Of a stretch of DNA of 64,000 nucleotides, positions 23,170 to 31,954 are shown piece after piece. The number at the start of each line of letters is the position of its first letter. Position 1 is the stretch's first letter. This DNA comes from Rhodospirillaceae bacterium (GTDB lineage: Bacteria; Pseudomonadota; Alphaproteobacteria; UBA8366): NCBI GenBank assembly GCA_002722095.1, contig PBKG01000013.1:22396-86395 (forward strand), read 5' to 3'. Below the pieces are notes generated by a model. The model searched no databases, was not told the DNA's origin, and saw only the letters and a list, made by a program, of their open reading frames with translations. Position numbers and translations under genes: made by a program.

Positions 23170-25374
23170 ATGGCGGCACGGCCCAGGACAGCGAAGTCAA
23201 AGGTGACGACGGCGAAACGGAAAAAATCGAAATCGGCGCCGGCCAAAATGGCAGCGGCGGCGAAATCGTCCAAGCCTCGAGCTAAAAAGGCGAAAGCGGC
23301 GACGAAAAAAAGCCCGGCCCGGAAATCAACGCGGAAACCCAATCCCAAATCGACCCCAAAAGCGAAACAGCCAGGAAAAAAAATGACCGATCTCTTCGAA
23401 GCGGCGGCGGCCAAAAAACCGAAACGAGGCAGCGGCTACTCGGCCAAGGATATCGAGGTTTTGGAGGGATTGGAGCCGGTGCGGCGTCGCCCGGGCATGT
23501 ATATCGGAGGCACCGACGAAAAGGCGATGCATCACCTGCTCGCAGAAGTCCTCGACAATTCCATGGACGAAGCCGTGGCGGGCCATGCGAGCCGGATCGA
23601 GATAGACCTCGCCCGCGACGGCTCGGTAACGGTCAAGGATAACGGCCGCGGCATCCCGGTCGACCCGCATCCGAAGTTCAAGAACAAGTCCGCGCTCGAA
23701 GTGATCCTGACCACGCTGCACTCGGGCGGCAAGTTCAACGACAAGGTTTACGCCACCTCCGGCGGCCTCCATGGTGTCGGCATTTCGGTGGTCAACGCGC
23801 TCTCGGAAAAGCTCAGGGTCGAGGTTGCGCGCGATCGGAAGCTTTTCACCCAGGATTACTCACGCGGCAAACCTAAGAGCAAACTCACCGAGGCCAAGGC
23901 ACCGGCCAACCGCCGGGGTACCTTGATGACCTTCACCCCGGACAAAAAGATTTTCGGCGACGCGGCCCGGTTCAATCCGGCTCAGCTGTACCGCATGGCG
24001 CGTTCCAAGGCGTATCTCTTCCGTGGCGTCGAAATCCGTTGGAGCTGCGATGAAAAGCTTTTGGGCGCCAAGGACGCACCTCCCGCGAAAGACACGCTCC
24101 ATTTCCCGGGCGGGCTTGAGGATTTCCTCGAAGCGACGCTGGGCGCCCGTGGCACGCTGACGACCAAAGCCTTTTCCGGCCGCGCCGCCAACGGCAACGA
24201 AGCTGACAAGGTGGAATGGGCGATCTCATGGCCCGAGGACGAGGACGGCTTCGTCAATTCCTATTGCAACACCATCCCGACCCCCCAAGGGGGCAGCCAT
24301 GAAAGCGCGCTTCGGACAGCACTTGCACGGGGGCTAAAAAATTACGGCAGCCTCACCGGGGAAAAGAAGATCGGCCGCATCACCGCGGACGATCTCCTGG
24401 GCGGCGCCTGCATCATGCTGTCGGTTTTTATCCGCGATCCGCAATTCCAAGGTCAGACCAAGGACAAGCTCTCCTCGCCGGAAGCGGCGAAACTGGTCGA
24501 AGGCATCCTGCGCGATCATTTCGAGATTTGGCTTTCGGCCGACCCCGAAGGCGTTAAGGACCTGATCGAGCGCGCCCTTGAACGCGCCGAGGAACGTCAA
24601 CGCCGGCGCACGTCTAAAGATCTCGCGCGCAAAAGTGCTACCCGTAAGCTCCGCCTGCCGGGCAAGCTCGCCGACTGCACCCAGAGCACGTCCGAAGGCA
24701 CCGAACTTTTCATGGTCGAGGGTGACAGTGCCGGCGGCTCCGCGAAACAGGCCCGCGACCGCGCGACGCAAGCGGTGCTGCCCCTGCGCGGCAAAATTTT
24801 GAACGTGGCCAGCGCGTCCGCCGACAAGCTTAACCAAAATCAGGAACTGACCGATCTCATTCAAGCCCTGGGCTGCGGCACGCGCGCCGATTTCGACATC
24901 GAAAAGCTCCGCTATGAGCGCGTCATCATCATGACCGACGCGGATGTGGATGGCGCCCACATCGCCTCGCTATTGATGACGTTCTTCTACCGGGAGATGC
25001 CCGGCCTGGTGCAGGAGGGGCGCCTATTTCTCGCGCAACCCCCGCTCTATCGGCTGGGCCAGGGCAACAAAACCTTCTTTGCCCGCGACGACAAACACAA
25101 GGACGCGCTGCTAAAAAGCGAATTCAAAGCGAATGCCAAGGTCGATGTAAGCCGCTTCAAGGGCCTAGGTGAAATGCCGCCGGGCCAATTGAAAGAGACC
25201 ACGATGGATCCGAGCAGCCGCACCCTGTTGCAGGTCGCGGTGCCCGCCGGCGACGACAAACCGGCGCAACGTAAAACCGCGCGGCTCGTCGAAAGCCTGA
25301 TGGGTCGCAAGGCCGAAAAGCGCTACCAATATATCCAGGACAATGCGGAATTCGCGGGCGAATTGGATATCTGA
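23170..25374 (+). CDS. parE: DNA topoisomerase IV subunit B with Lys-rich N-terminal extension
   Basis: A 734-residue type IIA topoisomerase subunit that, with ParC, decatenates replicated chromosomes using ATP. The GHKL ATPase domain starts near residue 90 (GLEPVRRRPGMYIGG; LLAEVLDNSMDEAV; DNGRGIPVDPHP; TSGGLHGVGISVVN). The TOPRIM domain has FMVEGDSAGGSAKQARDR and IIMTDADVDGAHIASLL. The first 71 residues are a Lys/Ala/Pro-rich tail resembling a histone H1 tail. An internal ATG at 23383 (MTDLFEAAAAKKPKRG) behind AGGA could be the ancestral start. The frame before it is clean and has its own GAGGCAGAG site, so the longer form is kept. Confidence 0.94.
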   Translation: MAARPRTAKSKVTTAKRKKSKSAPAKMAAAAKSSKPRAKKAKAATKKSPARKSTRKPNPKSTPKAKQPGKKMTDLFEAAAAKKPKRGSGYSAKDIEVLEGLEPVRRRPGMYIGGTDEKAMHHLLAEVLDNSMDEAVAGHASRIEIDLARDGSVTVKDNGRGIPVDPHPKFKNKSALEVILTTLHSGGKFNDKVYATSGGLHGVGISVVNALSEKLRVEVARDRKLFTQDYSRGKPKSKLTEAKAPANRRGTLMTFTPDKKIFGDAARFNPAQLYRMARSKAYLFRGVEIRWSCDEKLLGAKDAPPAKDTLHFPGGLEDFLEATLGARGTLTTKAFSGRAANGNEADKVEWAISWPEDEDGFVNSYCNTIPTPQGGSHESALRTALARGLKNYGSLTGEKKIGRITADDLLGGACIMLSVFIRDPQFQGQTKDKLSSPEAAKLVEGILRDHFEIWLSADPEGVKDLIERALERAEERQRRRTSKDLARKSATRKLRLPGKLADCTQSTSEGTELFMVEGDSAGGSAKQARDRATQAVLPLRGKILNVASASADKLNQNQELTDLIQALGCGTRADFDIEKLRYERVIIMTDADVDGAHIASLLMTFFYREMPGLVQEGRLFLAQPPLYRLGQGNKTFFARDDKHKDALLKSEFKANAKVDVSRFKGLGEMPPGQLKETTMDPSSRTLLQVAVPAGDDKPAQRKTARLVESLMGRKAEKRYQYIQDNAEFAGELDI

Positions 25375-25377
25375 GTG

Positions 25378-26169
25378 ATGCGCACCCTCGCGGCAGCTTT
25401 CTTCATGCTTCTTTTGGCCCTGCCAGCGGGCGCGCAATCGCCGCAAAAGAAAGAAATCTCCCACGCCGATATCCTTCGAAACTTCGAGATCATCGCTTTC
25501 GGCGGCGGGAAGTCGGGCAAGCCCTACAACTATATCCGTAAATGGGCAAAGCCGATCAGGGTCGGCATCAAGGGCAAGACGACCGAAAAATTCGAGCAGC
25601 TGTTCGCTCAGGTTATGCAACGGCTCCGCAAGCTGACGAAACATACGATCGAACTTCGTTATTCCTACCAAATGGCGAAAGCAGGCCGCTTGCCGCCGGG
25701 CTTCGACGCCAAAAAGTCCGGTATCAACCTGTTGGTCTTTTTCTATCCGCTGAAGGAATTGCCCGAACGCACCAAAAAATACTTCAACAACTCGACCGAA
25801 CAGCTGAAAGCGCTCTACGCCGGAGGCGCCTATTGCGCGGCACGTTTGAATGCCACCTCGCCCAAGTCCAATCCCAAAGCGCCAGGGCGCATCAACTGGG
25901 CGGTAATTACCATGCCCGCGGAATTACCGTACGAACATTGGAAAGTATGCCTGCTTGAGGAGTTCACCCAAATCCTCGGATTGCCCAACGATACCGAGGA
26001 AGACTTCCCCACCAGCTTCAAGGATCGCAACAAGATTTGGGATCTGACGAAATACGACGAAATGATGGTCCAGGCGCTCTACGATCCACGTCTCAAGCCC
26101 GGCATGCCGAAGGTCGATGCGTTGGCCGTCGCCCGCGGCATTTTTTTGCGGCTGAACGGTGGCAAGTGA
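25378..26169 (+). CDS. Secreted DUF2927-family protein
   Basis: A 263-residue exported protein. The signal peptide MRTLAAAFFMLLLALPAGAQ is cleaved after GAQ. The DUF2927 core begins with RNFEIIAFGGGKS and IRKWAKPIRVGIKG and includes the CLLEEFTQILGLPNDTEEDF segment near the C-terminus, where a Glu-Glu pair in LLEEF(T/L)Q recalls a metallopeptidase-like motif lacking the HExxH histidines. The function is unknown. It begins 3 bases after the parE stop, with a GTG at 25375 directly before the ATG, so it is translationally coupled to parE. Confidence 0.8.
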   Translation: MRTLAAAFFMLLLALPAGAQSPQKKEISHADILRNFEIIAFGGGKSGKPYNYIRKWAKPIRVGIKGKTTEKFEQLFAQVMQRLRKLTKHTIELRYSYQMAKAGRLPPGFDAKKSGINLLVFFYPLKELPERTKKYFNNSTEQLKALYAGGAYCAARLNATSPKSNPKAPGRINWAVITMPAELPYEHWKVCLLEEFTQILGLPNDTEEDFPTSFKDRNKIWDLTKYDEMMVQALYDPRLKPGMPKVDALAVARGIFLRLNGGK

Positions 26170-26398
26170 ACGGCAATCCAACCTCATGGATTGAAAACTA
26201 TTCCGCGCTATTAGGCTTGCATCCGGCCCTATGAGCGCCCATAACTGACTTATCAGAACGCCAGATGCCGGGCTTTAGCTCGTTAAGCGCCCTCCTTGTC
26301 GGATCGGCCATTCGAAACTACCCCAATTCCAGTGAGCTGAGACCCCGCGTTGCCGGTGGCGTCGCGGAACTATTGTTAAATTTGAAGGATACTTGAAT

Positions 26399-26608
26399 AT
26401 GGCTACTGGAACCGTGAAATGGTTCAACCCGACCAAGGGTTATGGATTTATCGTACCCGACGAAGGGGGCTCCGACGCGTTCGTGCACATCTCGGCCGTA
26501 CAAGCTGCGGGCATGCAGACGCTGAACGAAGGCCAACGGGTCAATTATGAATTGCAAGAACGTCCCAACGGCAAAATGTCGGCGGAATCACTGACCGAAG
26601 CTGAATAA
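26399..26608 (+). CDS. Cold-shock domain protein (CspA family)
   Basis: A 69-residue single OB-fold RNA chaperone. Both nucleic-acid motifs are intact: RNP1 KGYGFIVPD (about residues 14-22) and RNP2 DAFVHIS (about 28-34). It opens MATGTVKWFNPTKGYGF as expected. AAGGAT lies before the ATG at 26399; an in-frame TTG two codons earlier is unlikely. The long AT-rich leader from about 26370 suits a cold-shock gene. A GCCGGC hairpin without a T run (26620-26640) separates it from the parvulin gene. Confidence 0.94.
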   Translation: MATGTVKWFNPTKGYGFIVPDEGGSDAFVHISAVQAAGMQTLNEGQRVNYELQERPNGKMSAESLTEAE

Positions 26609-26661
26609 GACTCGGTCGGGCCGGCGGCCAATCTGCCGGCACATAATTGAAGGGAACCGTC

Positions 26662-27495
26662 ATGCGTCGATCCCTATTTGCTCTTCCCCTCGCCTTACTG
26701 CTCATACAGCCGGCAACGGCACAAATGCCCAAGCAGTTGACCGCGGACGATATCATCGTTGCGGTGATCAACGGCGAGACCGTGACCGAGCGGGATATCC
26801 GCATGATGCTGCCCGACTACAACATCGATCTGAATACGCTGGCGCCGCAACAGAAGGCGGAGATCATGCGCGAGGTGATTACTCAGCGCACGCTCGCCGC
26901 TGCCGGTCGCAAGGAAAAGGTGGACCAAACGGTCAATTTTGCGGCACGCAAACGCGCTTTGGTCGATTCCGCGATCGCCCGGATGATGATCGACCGGTTC
27001 ATGACCACAGCAGCGAAAGTTGACGAAAAAGAGCTCCGCGCGCTCTACGAAAAGAACAAGCAGAGCTATATCAATCAGAAAATTCGGGCGAGCCACATTC
27101 TGGTGAAATCCAAGAAGGAAGCCGAAGCGATACTGGCCGATATCAAGGCGGGTAAGAAATTCGCCGATCTCGCCAAGGCCAAATCTATTGGCCCGTCCGG
27201 TGCCAGAGGTGGCGATCTCGGCGAATTCGGCCGTGGACAGATGGTTCCCGCGTTCGAAAAAGCCGCCTTCGCCCTGGAGAAAGGCGCTGTCGGCGGACCG
27301 GTTAAGACCCAATTCGGTTATCACATCATCAAAGTGACTGAAAAAGGCGATGCCAAACCAATCCCTTTTGAGCAAGTCGCCGATAAATTGCGCCAAACCA
27401 TCGTCAATGACAGGCTGACCGCCTATCTCAAAGAAGTGCGCAAAAAGACGACCGTCGAAATCAAGGACCCGCGCTTCGCCATTTCCGGCGAATAG
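26662..27495 (+). CDS. Periplasmic parvulin-type peptidyl-prolyl isomerase
   Basis: A 277-residue exported folding factor. The signal peptide [20 protein letters not shown] is cleaved near residue 20. A SurA-like N-terminal chaperone region ([20 protein letters not shown]) covers about 28-125. The rotamase domain is at about 133-230: [53 protein letters not shown] and [11 protein letters not shown]. The ATG at 26662 has GAAGGG upstream. It probably assists outer-membrane or secreted protein folding, like PrsA/PpiC relatives. Confidence 0.9.
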   Translation: MRRSLFALPLALLLIQPATAQMPKQLTADDIIVAVINGETVTERDIRMMLPDYNIDLNTLAPQQKAEIMREVITQRTLAAAGRKEKVDQTVNFAARKRALVDSAIARMMIDRFMTTAAKVDEKELRALYEKNKQSYINQKIRASHILVKSKKEAEAILADIKAGKKFADLAKAKSIGPSGARGGDLGEFGRGQMVPAFEKAAFALEKGAVGGPVKTQFGYHIIKVTEKGDAKPIPFEQVADKLRQTIVNDRLTAYLKEVRKKTTVEIKDPRFAISGE

Positions 27496-27670
27496 GTCTC
27501 TGACCGGCGTCTTTTGACGCTACCCCACCTTAATTCCACAAATTTCCGACTTTAAAATCGGGCACGATCACCCGAAACAGGCTCAATTTGCTTCCCGCAA
27601 ATCAAAAATATGTGAGAAATATTAATAATAAACAGCAGGTTATAGGGAATTCACAAAAAAGTGTGAAAAA

Positions 27671-27715
27671 ATCCCACTTATTCCTTGACCCTTTCCGAAT
27701 AAAGTGGGATATTTT
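27671..27715 (+). promoter_or_regulatory. Inverted repeat framing a promoter
   Basis: The arms ATCCCACTTATTC (27671-27683) and GAATAAAGTGGGAT (27697-27710) are inverted copies that differ by one inserted base. A TTGACC -35 element (27685-27690) lies between them and TATTTT (27710-27715) follows at a 19-base spacing. This looks like a repressor site over the promoter of the next gene. Confidence 0.5.
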
Positions 27716-27785
27716 CCCACATCAACAACGCCACAGCGACGGGACGATCCATTTTCTGGCCCGTTCATTTGAAAGGAGACCTGTG

Positions 27786-28253
27786 ATGAAGACCATGACC
27801 ACGCTTAAATCCGGCGCCGTAGCCGCTCTTGCCCTCGCAGGCGCCAGCATTGCCACGATCAGCCCGGCCAGTGCCGAAGATCAGTGCATTTCCTACAATA
27901 TGGGCAACAATCAGCTGAGCTACTGCCGCAACAATGTGGAGCCGCTGTTCCCGACCCCGACCTGGGGCGCGCCGACCGTCGTCCAGCCTTCGGTGGTCTA
28001 CACCCAGCCCGCCCCGGTCGTAATCAAACCCGGCCCCTACTACAAGCCCGGCTGGCAACTCCGTAAGGAAATCAAGCTACTGCGGCGCCTGGAGCGGAAT
28101 GCCTATCTGACCCGCGCCGAGCGGAAACGCATCAAGCGTAAAATTCGCCGCAAGGTGCACCGTCTCCACGGTCACTATTACGGCCCGGGCAAACGCGTGC
28201 GTGTAGCAACCCGCCGCGCTCATCGTTACTACGACAGCGTCTACGCCGATTAA
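27786..28253 (+). CDS. Small secreted basic protein, unknown
   Basis: A 155-residue exported protein. The signal peptide reaches ASIATISPASA-ED (about residue 31). The mature part has two Cys (QCISYNMGNNQLSYCRNN), a Pro/Val/Tyr-rich linker (VVQPSVVYTQPAPVVIKPG), and a strongly basic helical tail (LTRAERKRIKRKIRRKVHRL) ending in Arg/His/Tyr-rich sequence. It could bind anionic envelope polymers or nucleic acid, but this is a guess. GAAAGGAG lies before the ATG at 27786. A terminator follows and an inverted-repeat promoter precedes, so it is a single-gene unit under its own control. Confidence 0.65.
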   Translation: MKTMTTLKSGAVAALALAGASIATISPASAEDQCISYNMGNNQLSYCRNNVEPLFPTPTWGAPTVVQPSVVYTQPAPVVIKPGPYYKPGWQLRKEIKLLRRLERNAYLTRAERKRIKRKIRRKVHRLHGHYYGPGKRVRVATRRAHRYYDSVYAD

Positions 28254-28301
28254 GCGGCCCATGGATCGTCCGTAGGCGATGGAAAAGGCCCCAGGCCTTG
28301 G

Positions 28302-28332
28302 AAAGACCCCGCTCCGGCGGGGTCTTTTTTTA
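28302..28332 (+). terminator. Rho-independent terminator
   Basis: The stem AGACCCCGC/GCGGGGTCT (28304-28312 and 28317-28325) with loop TCCG is followed by a T7 run. It separates two convergent genes. Confidence 0.88.
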
Positions 28333-28340
28333 TCTGACCG

Positions 28341-29390
28341 CTAAATCCGCTCCGCCACCGCCCCAGCAAAAGCGTCGCAATCCATGTCGCCGCCCAAATC
28401 GCGGGTGCGGCCTTCGGCGAGCTGGGCGCCAAGCGCCCCTTCCAGCGCAATCGCCGCCTCGTTGAATTCCGGCTTTTCATGTTTGGCGGCAAGCCAGGTC
28501 AACATCATCGCGCACGAAATGATCATCGCGGTCGGATTGGCGATGTTTTGCCCGGCGATATCCGGCGCCGAGCCATGGGCGCACTGGGCGATGCAATCCG
28601 TGTCACTGGCATTGACCGAGCCGCCCAGGCCGAGCCCGCCGGCGAGCTCCGAGGCCAAATCGGAAAAGATATCGCCATACATATTGGAGCAGATCACCAC
28701 GTCGAAATCCGCGGGACGGCGCACGATGTGGGCGGCGAACGCATCCAGGATCACCTCTTCCACTTCGATTTCCGGGTAATCGGCAGCGACGGCGAGGCAG
28801 GCTTCGCGCCAAAGCCCGTCGGTCAACTTCATCACGTTAGCCTTGTGGATGATCGTAATCTTCTTCCGGCGCTGCATGGCGAATTCGCATGCCGCGCGCG
28901 CGATATCGGTGGACCTCGCCCGGCTGATGTTGCGGACAGACTGGGCAAGATCCGGATTGGCCATAAACTCGCCCCCGCCCGCATACATGTTCCGATCCGC
29001 ATAGAAGCCTTCCATATTCTCGCGCGCAATCACCAAGTCCATTTCCGGCACATGCGCCGGCACGTTCGGGCGCGTCTTCGATGGACGCATGTTGGCGTAG
29101 AGATTGAGCGATCGACGGATGATGCCCGACGGGTTGGCATAGGTCTGGTGCTCCGGCGGATAGCTGACATTGTCGTGCGGGCCGAAAATGGCACCATCGG
29201 CCGCTCTGATCCGCTCGACCACCTCGTCGGGGCAGGCATGGCCGTATTTCTCGATCCCCGCTAGGCCGATCTGATCTTCCTCGAAGGTCAAACCCAATTG
29301 AAACGCCTCGCTGACCGCCTCCAGACACCGCTTGCCGGCGGGCACGATTTCGGGGCCAATACCGTCCCCATCCATCACCATGATTTTCAT
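28341..29390 (-). CDS. Isocitrate/isopropylmalate dehydrogenase family protein
   Basis: A 349-residue beta-decarboxylating dehydrogenase. It has DGDGIGPEIV at the N-terminus, RENMEGFYADRNMY (substrate loop), the catalytic Lys in IIHKANVMKLTDGL, metal-ligand Asp residues in SNMYGDIFSDLASEL, and the cofactor region CAHGSAPDIAGQNIANP. It is not next to leu genes. It lies beside a class II aldolase, so malate, tartrate or a related 2-hydroxy acid is a more likely substrate than isopropylmalate (inference). The ATG at 29390 has GAAGGA upstream; the longer frame overlaps the aldolase gene and was rejected. Confidence 0.87.
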   Translation of the reverse strand: MKIMVMDGDGIGPEIVPAGKRCLEAVSEAFQLGLTFEEDQIGLAGIEKYGHACPDEVVERIRAADGAIFGPHDNVSYPPEHQTYANPSGIIRRSLNLYANMRPSKTRPNVPAHVPEMDLVIARENMEGFYADRNMYAGGGEFMANPDLAQSVRNISRARSTDIARAACEFAMQRRKKITIIHKANVMKLTDGLWREACLAVAADYPEIEVEEVILDAFAAHIVRRPADFDVVICSNMYGDIFSDLASELAGGLGLGGSVNASDTDCIAQCAHGSAPDIAGQNIANPTAMIISCAMMLTWLAAKHEKPEFNEAAIALEGALGAQLAEGRTRDLGGDMDCDAFAGAVAERI

Positions 29391-29403
29391 GTCTCGGTCC
29401 TTC

Positions 29404-30138
29404 TCAATTCTTGTAGTCGGGTTCTTCGCGGTCGAGCACGCGCTTGAGCGCGGCGAAATGATCGGGCGCGCCCATGCGCTCGCCCTCGGTCTGTTCCTGG
29501 GTATGGGCAATCACCTCGGGCGGAAGCGTGACCAGCTTCTTGCCCGTCGACAGCGCCAGCACCTGCACCTCGCAAGCGCGCTCCAGGTAATAAAGGTCGT
29601 CGTAAGCATGGGCCACGGTGTGGCCGGTGACCATCACGCCGTGGCTCCCCATCATCAGGATCGACTTGTTGCCGAGCTTGGCGGCCATGCGGTCGCCCTC
29701 CTCCACGCTCAACGCGATGCCGTTATAGTCGTCGTCATAGACGATACGTTCGGAAAACCGGATCGCCTTCTGTTCCGCGGGCTTGAGCCGTCCGTCTTCG
29801 ACCATCGTCAGCGCGGTGGTGTAGGGCTGATGCGTATGTAGCGCGCACGCCGCATGCGGGCAGGCCAGATGGACCCGGCTATGGATATAGAACGCCGTCG
29901 GCTCCACCGTCCCCTCGCCCTCGAGCACATGGCCGTCATAGTCCGCCAACAGGATGTTCGACGCCGTAATCTCCGACCAGTGCAATCCCCAACGATTGAT
30001 CAGGAACTTGTTCTCGCCCACCGCGAAGCTGAAATGATTGCAGATCCCTTCATGCAGTCCGTGGCGCACCGCCCAGCGAAACGCAGCGGCCAGATCGACG
30101 CGCACCTGCCACCGTTCTTCTTCGGATAACATGGCCAT
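29404..30138 (-). CDS. Class II aldolase/adducin family protein
   Basis: A 244-residue enzyme of the fuculose-aldolase/adducin fold. The zinc site is visible as HTHQPYT (two His at about 101-103) and the later His in MGSHGVMVTGH. The catalytic Glu is probably in EGEGTVEPTAFYIHSRVH. GLHEGICNHFSF matches the N-terminal signature. Members cleave or epimerise sugar phosphates, or decarboxylate. It is co-directional with the dehydrogenase 13 bases downstream and probably in one transcript. The reaction is not readable. Confidence 0.88.
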   Translation of the reverse strand: MAMLSEEERWQVRVDLAAAFRWAVRHGLHEGICNHFSFAVGENKFLINRWGLHWSEITASNILLADYDGHVLEGEGTVEPTAFYIHSRVHLACPHAACALHTHQPYTTALTMVEDGRLKPAEQKAIRFSERIVYDDDYNGIALSVEEGDRMAAKLGNKSILMMGSHGVMVTGHTVAHAYDDLYYLERACEVQVLALSTGKKLVTLPPEVIAHTQEQTEGERMGAPDHFAALKRVLDREEPDYKN

Positions 30139-30227
30139 AGGGGCCCCTCCTCGACAATGCGGCGGATTTTAGCCGGAGGTGACATTTGGGCAAGGGCGAT
30201 ACGGTTTTGTCATCGAGGTTTGTATGC

Positions 30228-30256
30228 TTGACATTTTATATGCATATACATACTAT
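30228..30256 (+). promoter_or_regulatory. Promoter with MarR-type operator 1
   Basis: TTGACA (30228-30233) and TACTAT (30251-30256) are exactly 17 bases apart. The spacer and -10 contain ATATGCATATACATA (30238-30252), repeated exactly at 30759-30773 before the next gene. A bound regulator would block the polymerase. Confidence 0.75.
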
Positions 30257-30275
30257 ATTGCGTGAGAGGATAAAA

Positions 30276-30743
30276 ATGAGCAAAGCCCAAACGACAAAAT
30301 CAGACGCTGTGGATGTTTTCACCCCCACAAATTGTGTCAGTTATCGCCTGCGTCGCGCCGCGCGATTGGCGGCGAAAAAATACGATGCCGCCCTGCGCCC
30401 GACTGGCCTGCGAAATACACAGTTCACCTTGCTGGGCGCTCTCAACCATTTGGGTCCGACCAGCGTTGGCGACCTGTCCGACGCGTTGGCAATGGATCAA
30501 ACGACAGTGACTCGAAACCTCGCCATCCTCGCGCGCAAAAATTTCGTCGAAGAACTCCCGAACGAAGATGGGCGAGTACATTTGGCATGTCTCTCTGACG
30601 AAGGAGCCAAAATTTACAATCGGGCATTACCCCTTTGGCAGGGGAGCCAGAAACTTGTTTTGGCGGCACTCGATGATGACCTTTGGCCTCTGATGATGGG
30701 CAACCTGCAGCAAATTGAGAATGCCTGCGCAAACACAGGTTAA
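30276..30743 (+). CDS. MarR-family transcriptional regulator
   Basis: A 155-residue winged-helix dimeric regulator. The N-terminal dimer helix contains YRLRRAARLAAKKYDAAL. The HTH reads TSVGDLSDALAMDQTTVTRNLAILARKNFVEEL (about 77-109), and the wing is LPNEDGRVHLACLSDEG. GAGAGGA lies before the ATG at 30276. Identical 15-base sites in its own promoter and in the promoter of the downstream NmrA-type gene suggest autorepression plus control of that gene. The inducer is unknown; it may be an electrophile or phenolic, as in other MarR members. Confidence 0.9.
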   Translation: MSKAQTTKSDAVDVFTPTNCVSYRLRRAARLAAKKYDAALRPTGLRNTQFTLLGALNHLGPTSVGDLSDALAMDQTTVTRNLAILARKNFVEELPNEDGRVHLACLSDEGAKIYNRALPLWQGSQKLVLAALDDDLWPLMMGNLQQIENACANTG

Positions 30744-30748
30744 AAAAT

Positions 30749-30777
30749 TTCAACTTAAATATGCATATACATATTAT
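30749..30777 (+). promoter_or_regulatory. Promoter with MarR-type operator 2
   Basis: TTCAAC (30749-30754) and TATTAT (30772-30777) are 17 bases apart, with ATATGCATATACATA at 30759-30773 inside. The geometry matches the marR promoter upstream, marking a co-regulated unit. Confidence 0.7.
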
Positions 30778-30797
30778 TGCCATGAAAGGACCTACAA

Positions 30798-31925
30798 ATG
30801 TCACAATCACTCCCGAAAATTCTGGTAACCAGCGCAGCCGGACATATCGGCCGGCCAACAGTTCTTAACCTTCTCGAAAACGGATTCCATGTCCGTGCTT
30901 TCGTCCGACAAATCGACGGCCGCTCGGATTCACTGGCGCGTGCGGGCGCAGAGATATTCGCGGGAAATCTCGCAGATATCCGGGACTTGCGACGGGCAAT
31001 GGCTGGCATCGATCGCGCGTTTCATTGCCCGCCCTTCTCTCCGAATTCGCTTAACGACAATGTTCTATTCGCAATTGCCGCCGAGGAATCCAAACTCGAA
31101 GTCGTGGCATTGATGACGGCCTGGAATATCCATGCAACCCATCCTTCGGTTCACCAACGCGGCCATTGGATGGGCGAGGAAGTGTTTCGATGGATGCCGT
31201 CGGTCGATGTCATCCATCTGAGACCCGGACTGTTTGCCTTCCCCTATTTCCTTGGTTTGCCCGCCGTGGTGCATTTCGGCCAATTGTTGTTGCCGCTCGG
31301 GGATGCGCATAACGCTCCGCCATCTAATGAAGATATCGCCAAGGTCGCCGGTGCGGTGATCGCGGACCCTTCACCGCATATTGGTAAGACCTATCGTCCG
31401 ACTGGCCCCACTTTGGTTACAGCTCAAGACGTCGCAGAAACATTCGGGCGCGTTCTCGGCCGAAAGGTGATTCACCGGGACATTTCCTACAATCTATTTC
31501 AGAAAGCCGCCCTTGCCCAAGGGTATCCAATCTCGCAAATCGCCCATATGCGTTACTACGCCGAGGAGGCGCGCAAAGGAGTGTACGCAATTGGCGCTCC
31601 TACGGACCATGTGCTGGCGGTTACAGGTAACGAGGCGGAATCTTTCGAGACCACGGCACGACGTTACATTTCTGATCCGTCATTGATTTTTCCGGAGCTT
31701 CAGATCGGCACCAGACTCGAATCACTAGCAGGCCTCGGCAAAACCCTGCTGACCCGCCCCCGCGATCTTGACGCGTGGGAAAGGCAGCGCGGTTACCCGC
31801 TGCTTAGAAACCCCCAGCTTGCCCATCAAAGCGACACTTGGGTCGAGACCGCCCGGAACATCGCCGATAGCAGGCAACCGCGCGCAGAAAAACTCGACAC
31901 GAATGTTCAACGACTGCCGGCCTGA
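30798..31925 (+). CDS. NmrA-like NAD(P)-binding atypical SDR
   Basis: A 375-residue Rossmann-fold protein. The N-terminal ILVTSAAGHIGRPTVLNLLE shows the atypical-SDR nucleotide motif (a TGAxGxxG variant). FVRQIDGRSDSLARAGAEIFAGNLADIRDL follows as in NmrA and quinone-reductase-like proteins, and a GPTLVTAQDVAETFGRVLG segment lies in the C-terminal half. The last 90 residues extend beyond the usual domain. Relatives are redox sensors or NADPH-dependent quinone reductases. GAAAGGA lies before the ATG. It is controlled by operator 2 and is followed 29 bases later by a small membrane protein. Confidence 0.84.
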   Translation: MSQSLPKILVTSAAGHIGRPTVLNLLENGFHVRAFVRQIDGRSDSLARAGAEIFAGNLADIRDLRRAMAGIDRAFHCPPFSPNSLNDNVLFAIAAEESKLEVVALMTAWNIHATHPSVHQRGHWMGEEVFRWMPSVDVIHLRPGLFAFPYFLGLPAVVHFGQLLLPLGDAHNAPPSNEDIAKVAGAVIADPSPHIGKTYRPTGPTLVTAQDVAETFGRVLGRKVIHRDISYNLFQKAALAQGYPISQIAHMRYYAEEARKGVYAIGAPTDHVLAVTGNEAESFETTARRYISDPSLIFPELQIGTRLESLAGLGKTLLTRPRDLDAWERQRGYPLLRNPQLAHQSDTWVETARNIADSRQPRAEKLDTNVQRLPA

Positions 31926-31954
31926 ATCGGCACTAATCTTAAAGGAGACCTCCA

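Noticed and set aside
25378..26169. Zinc metallopeptidase assignment for the DUF2927 protein
   Set aside because: The LLEEF helix lacks the HExxH histidines, so only the family name is supported.
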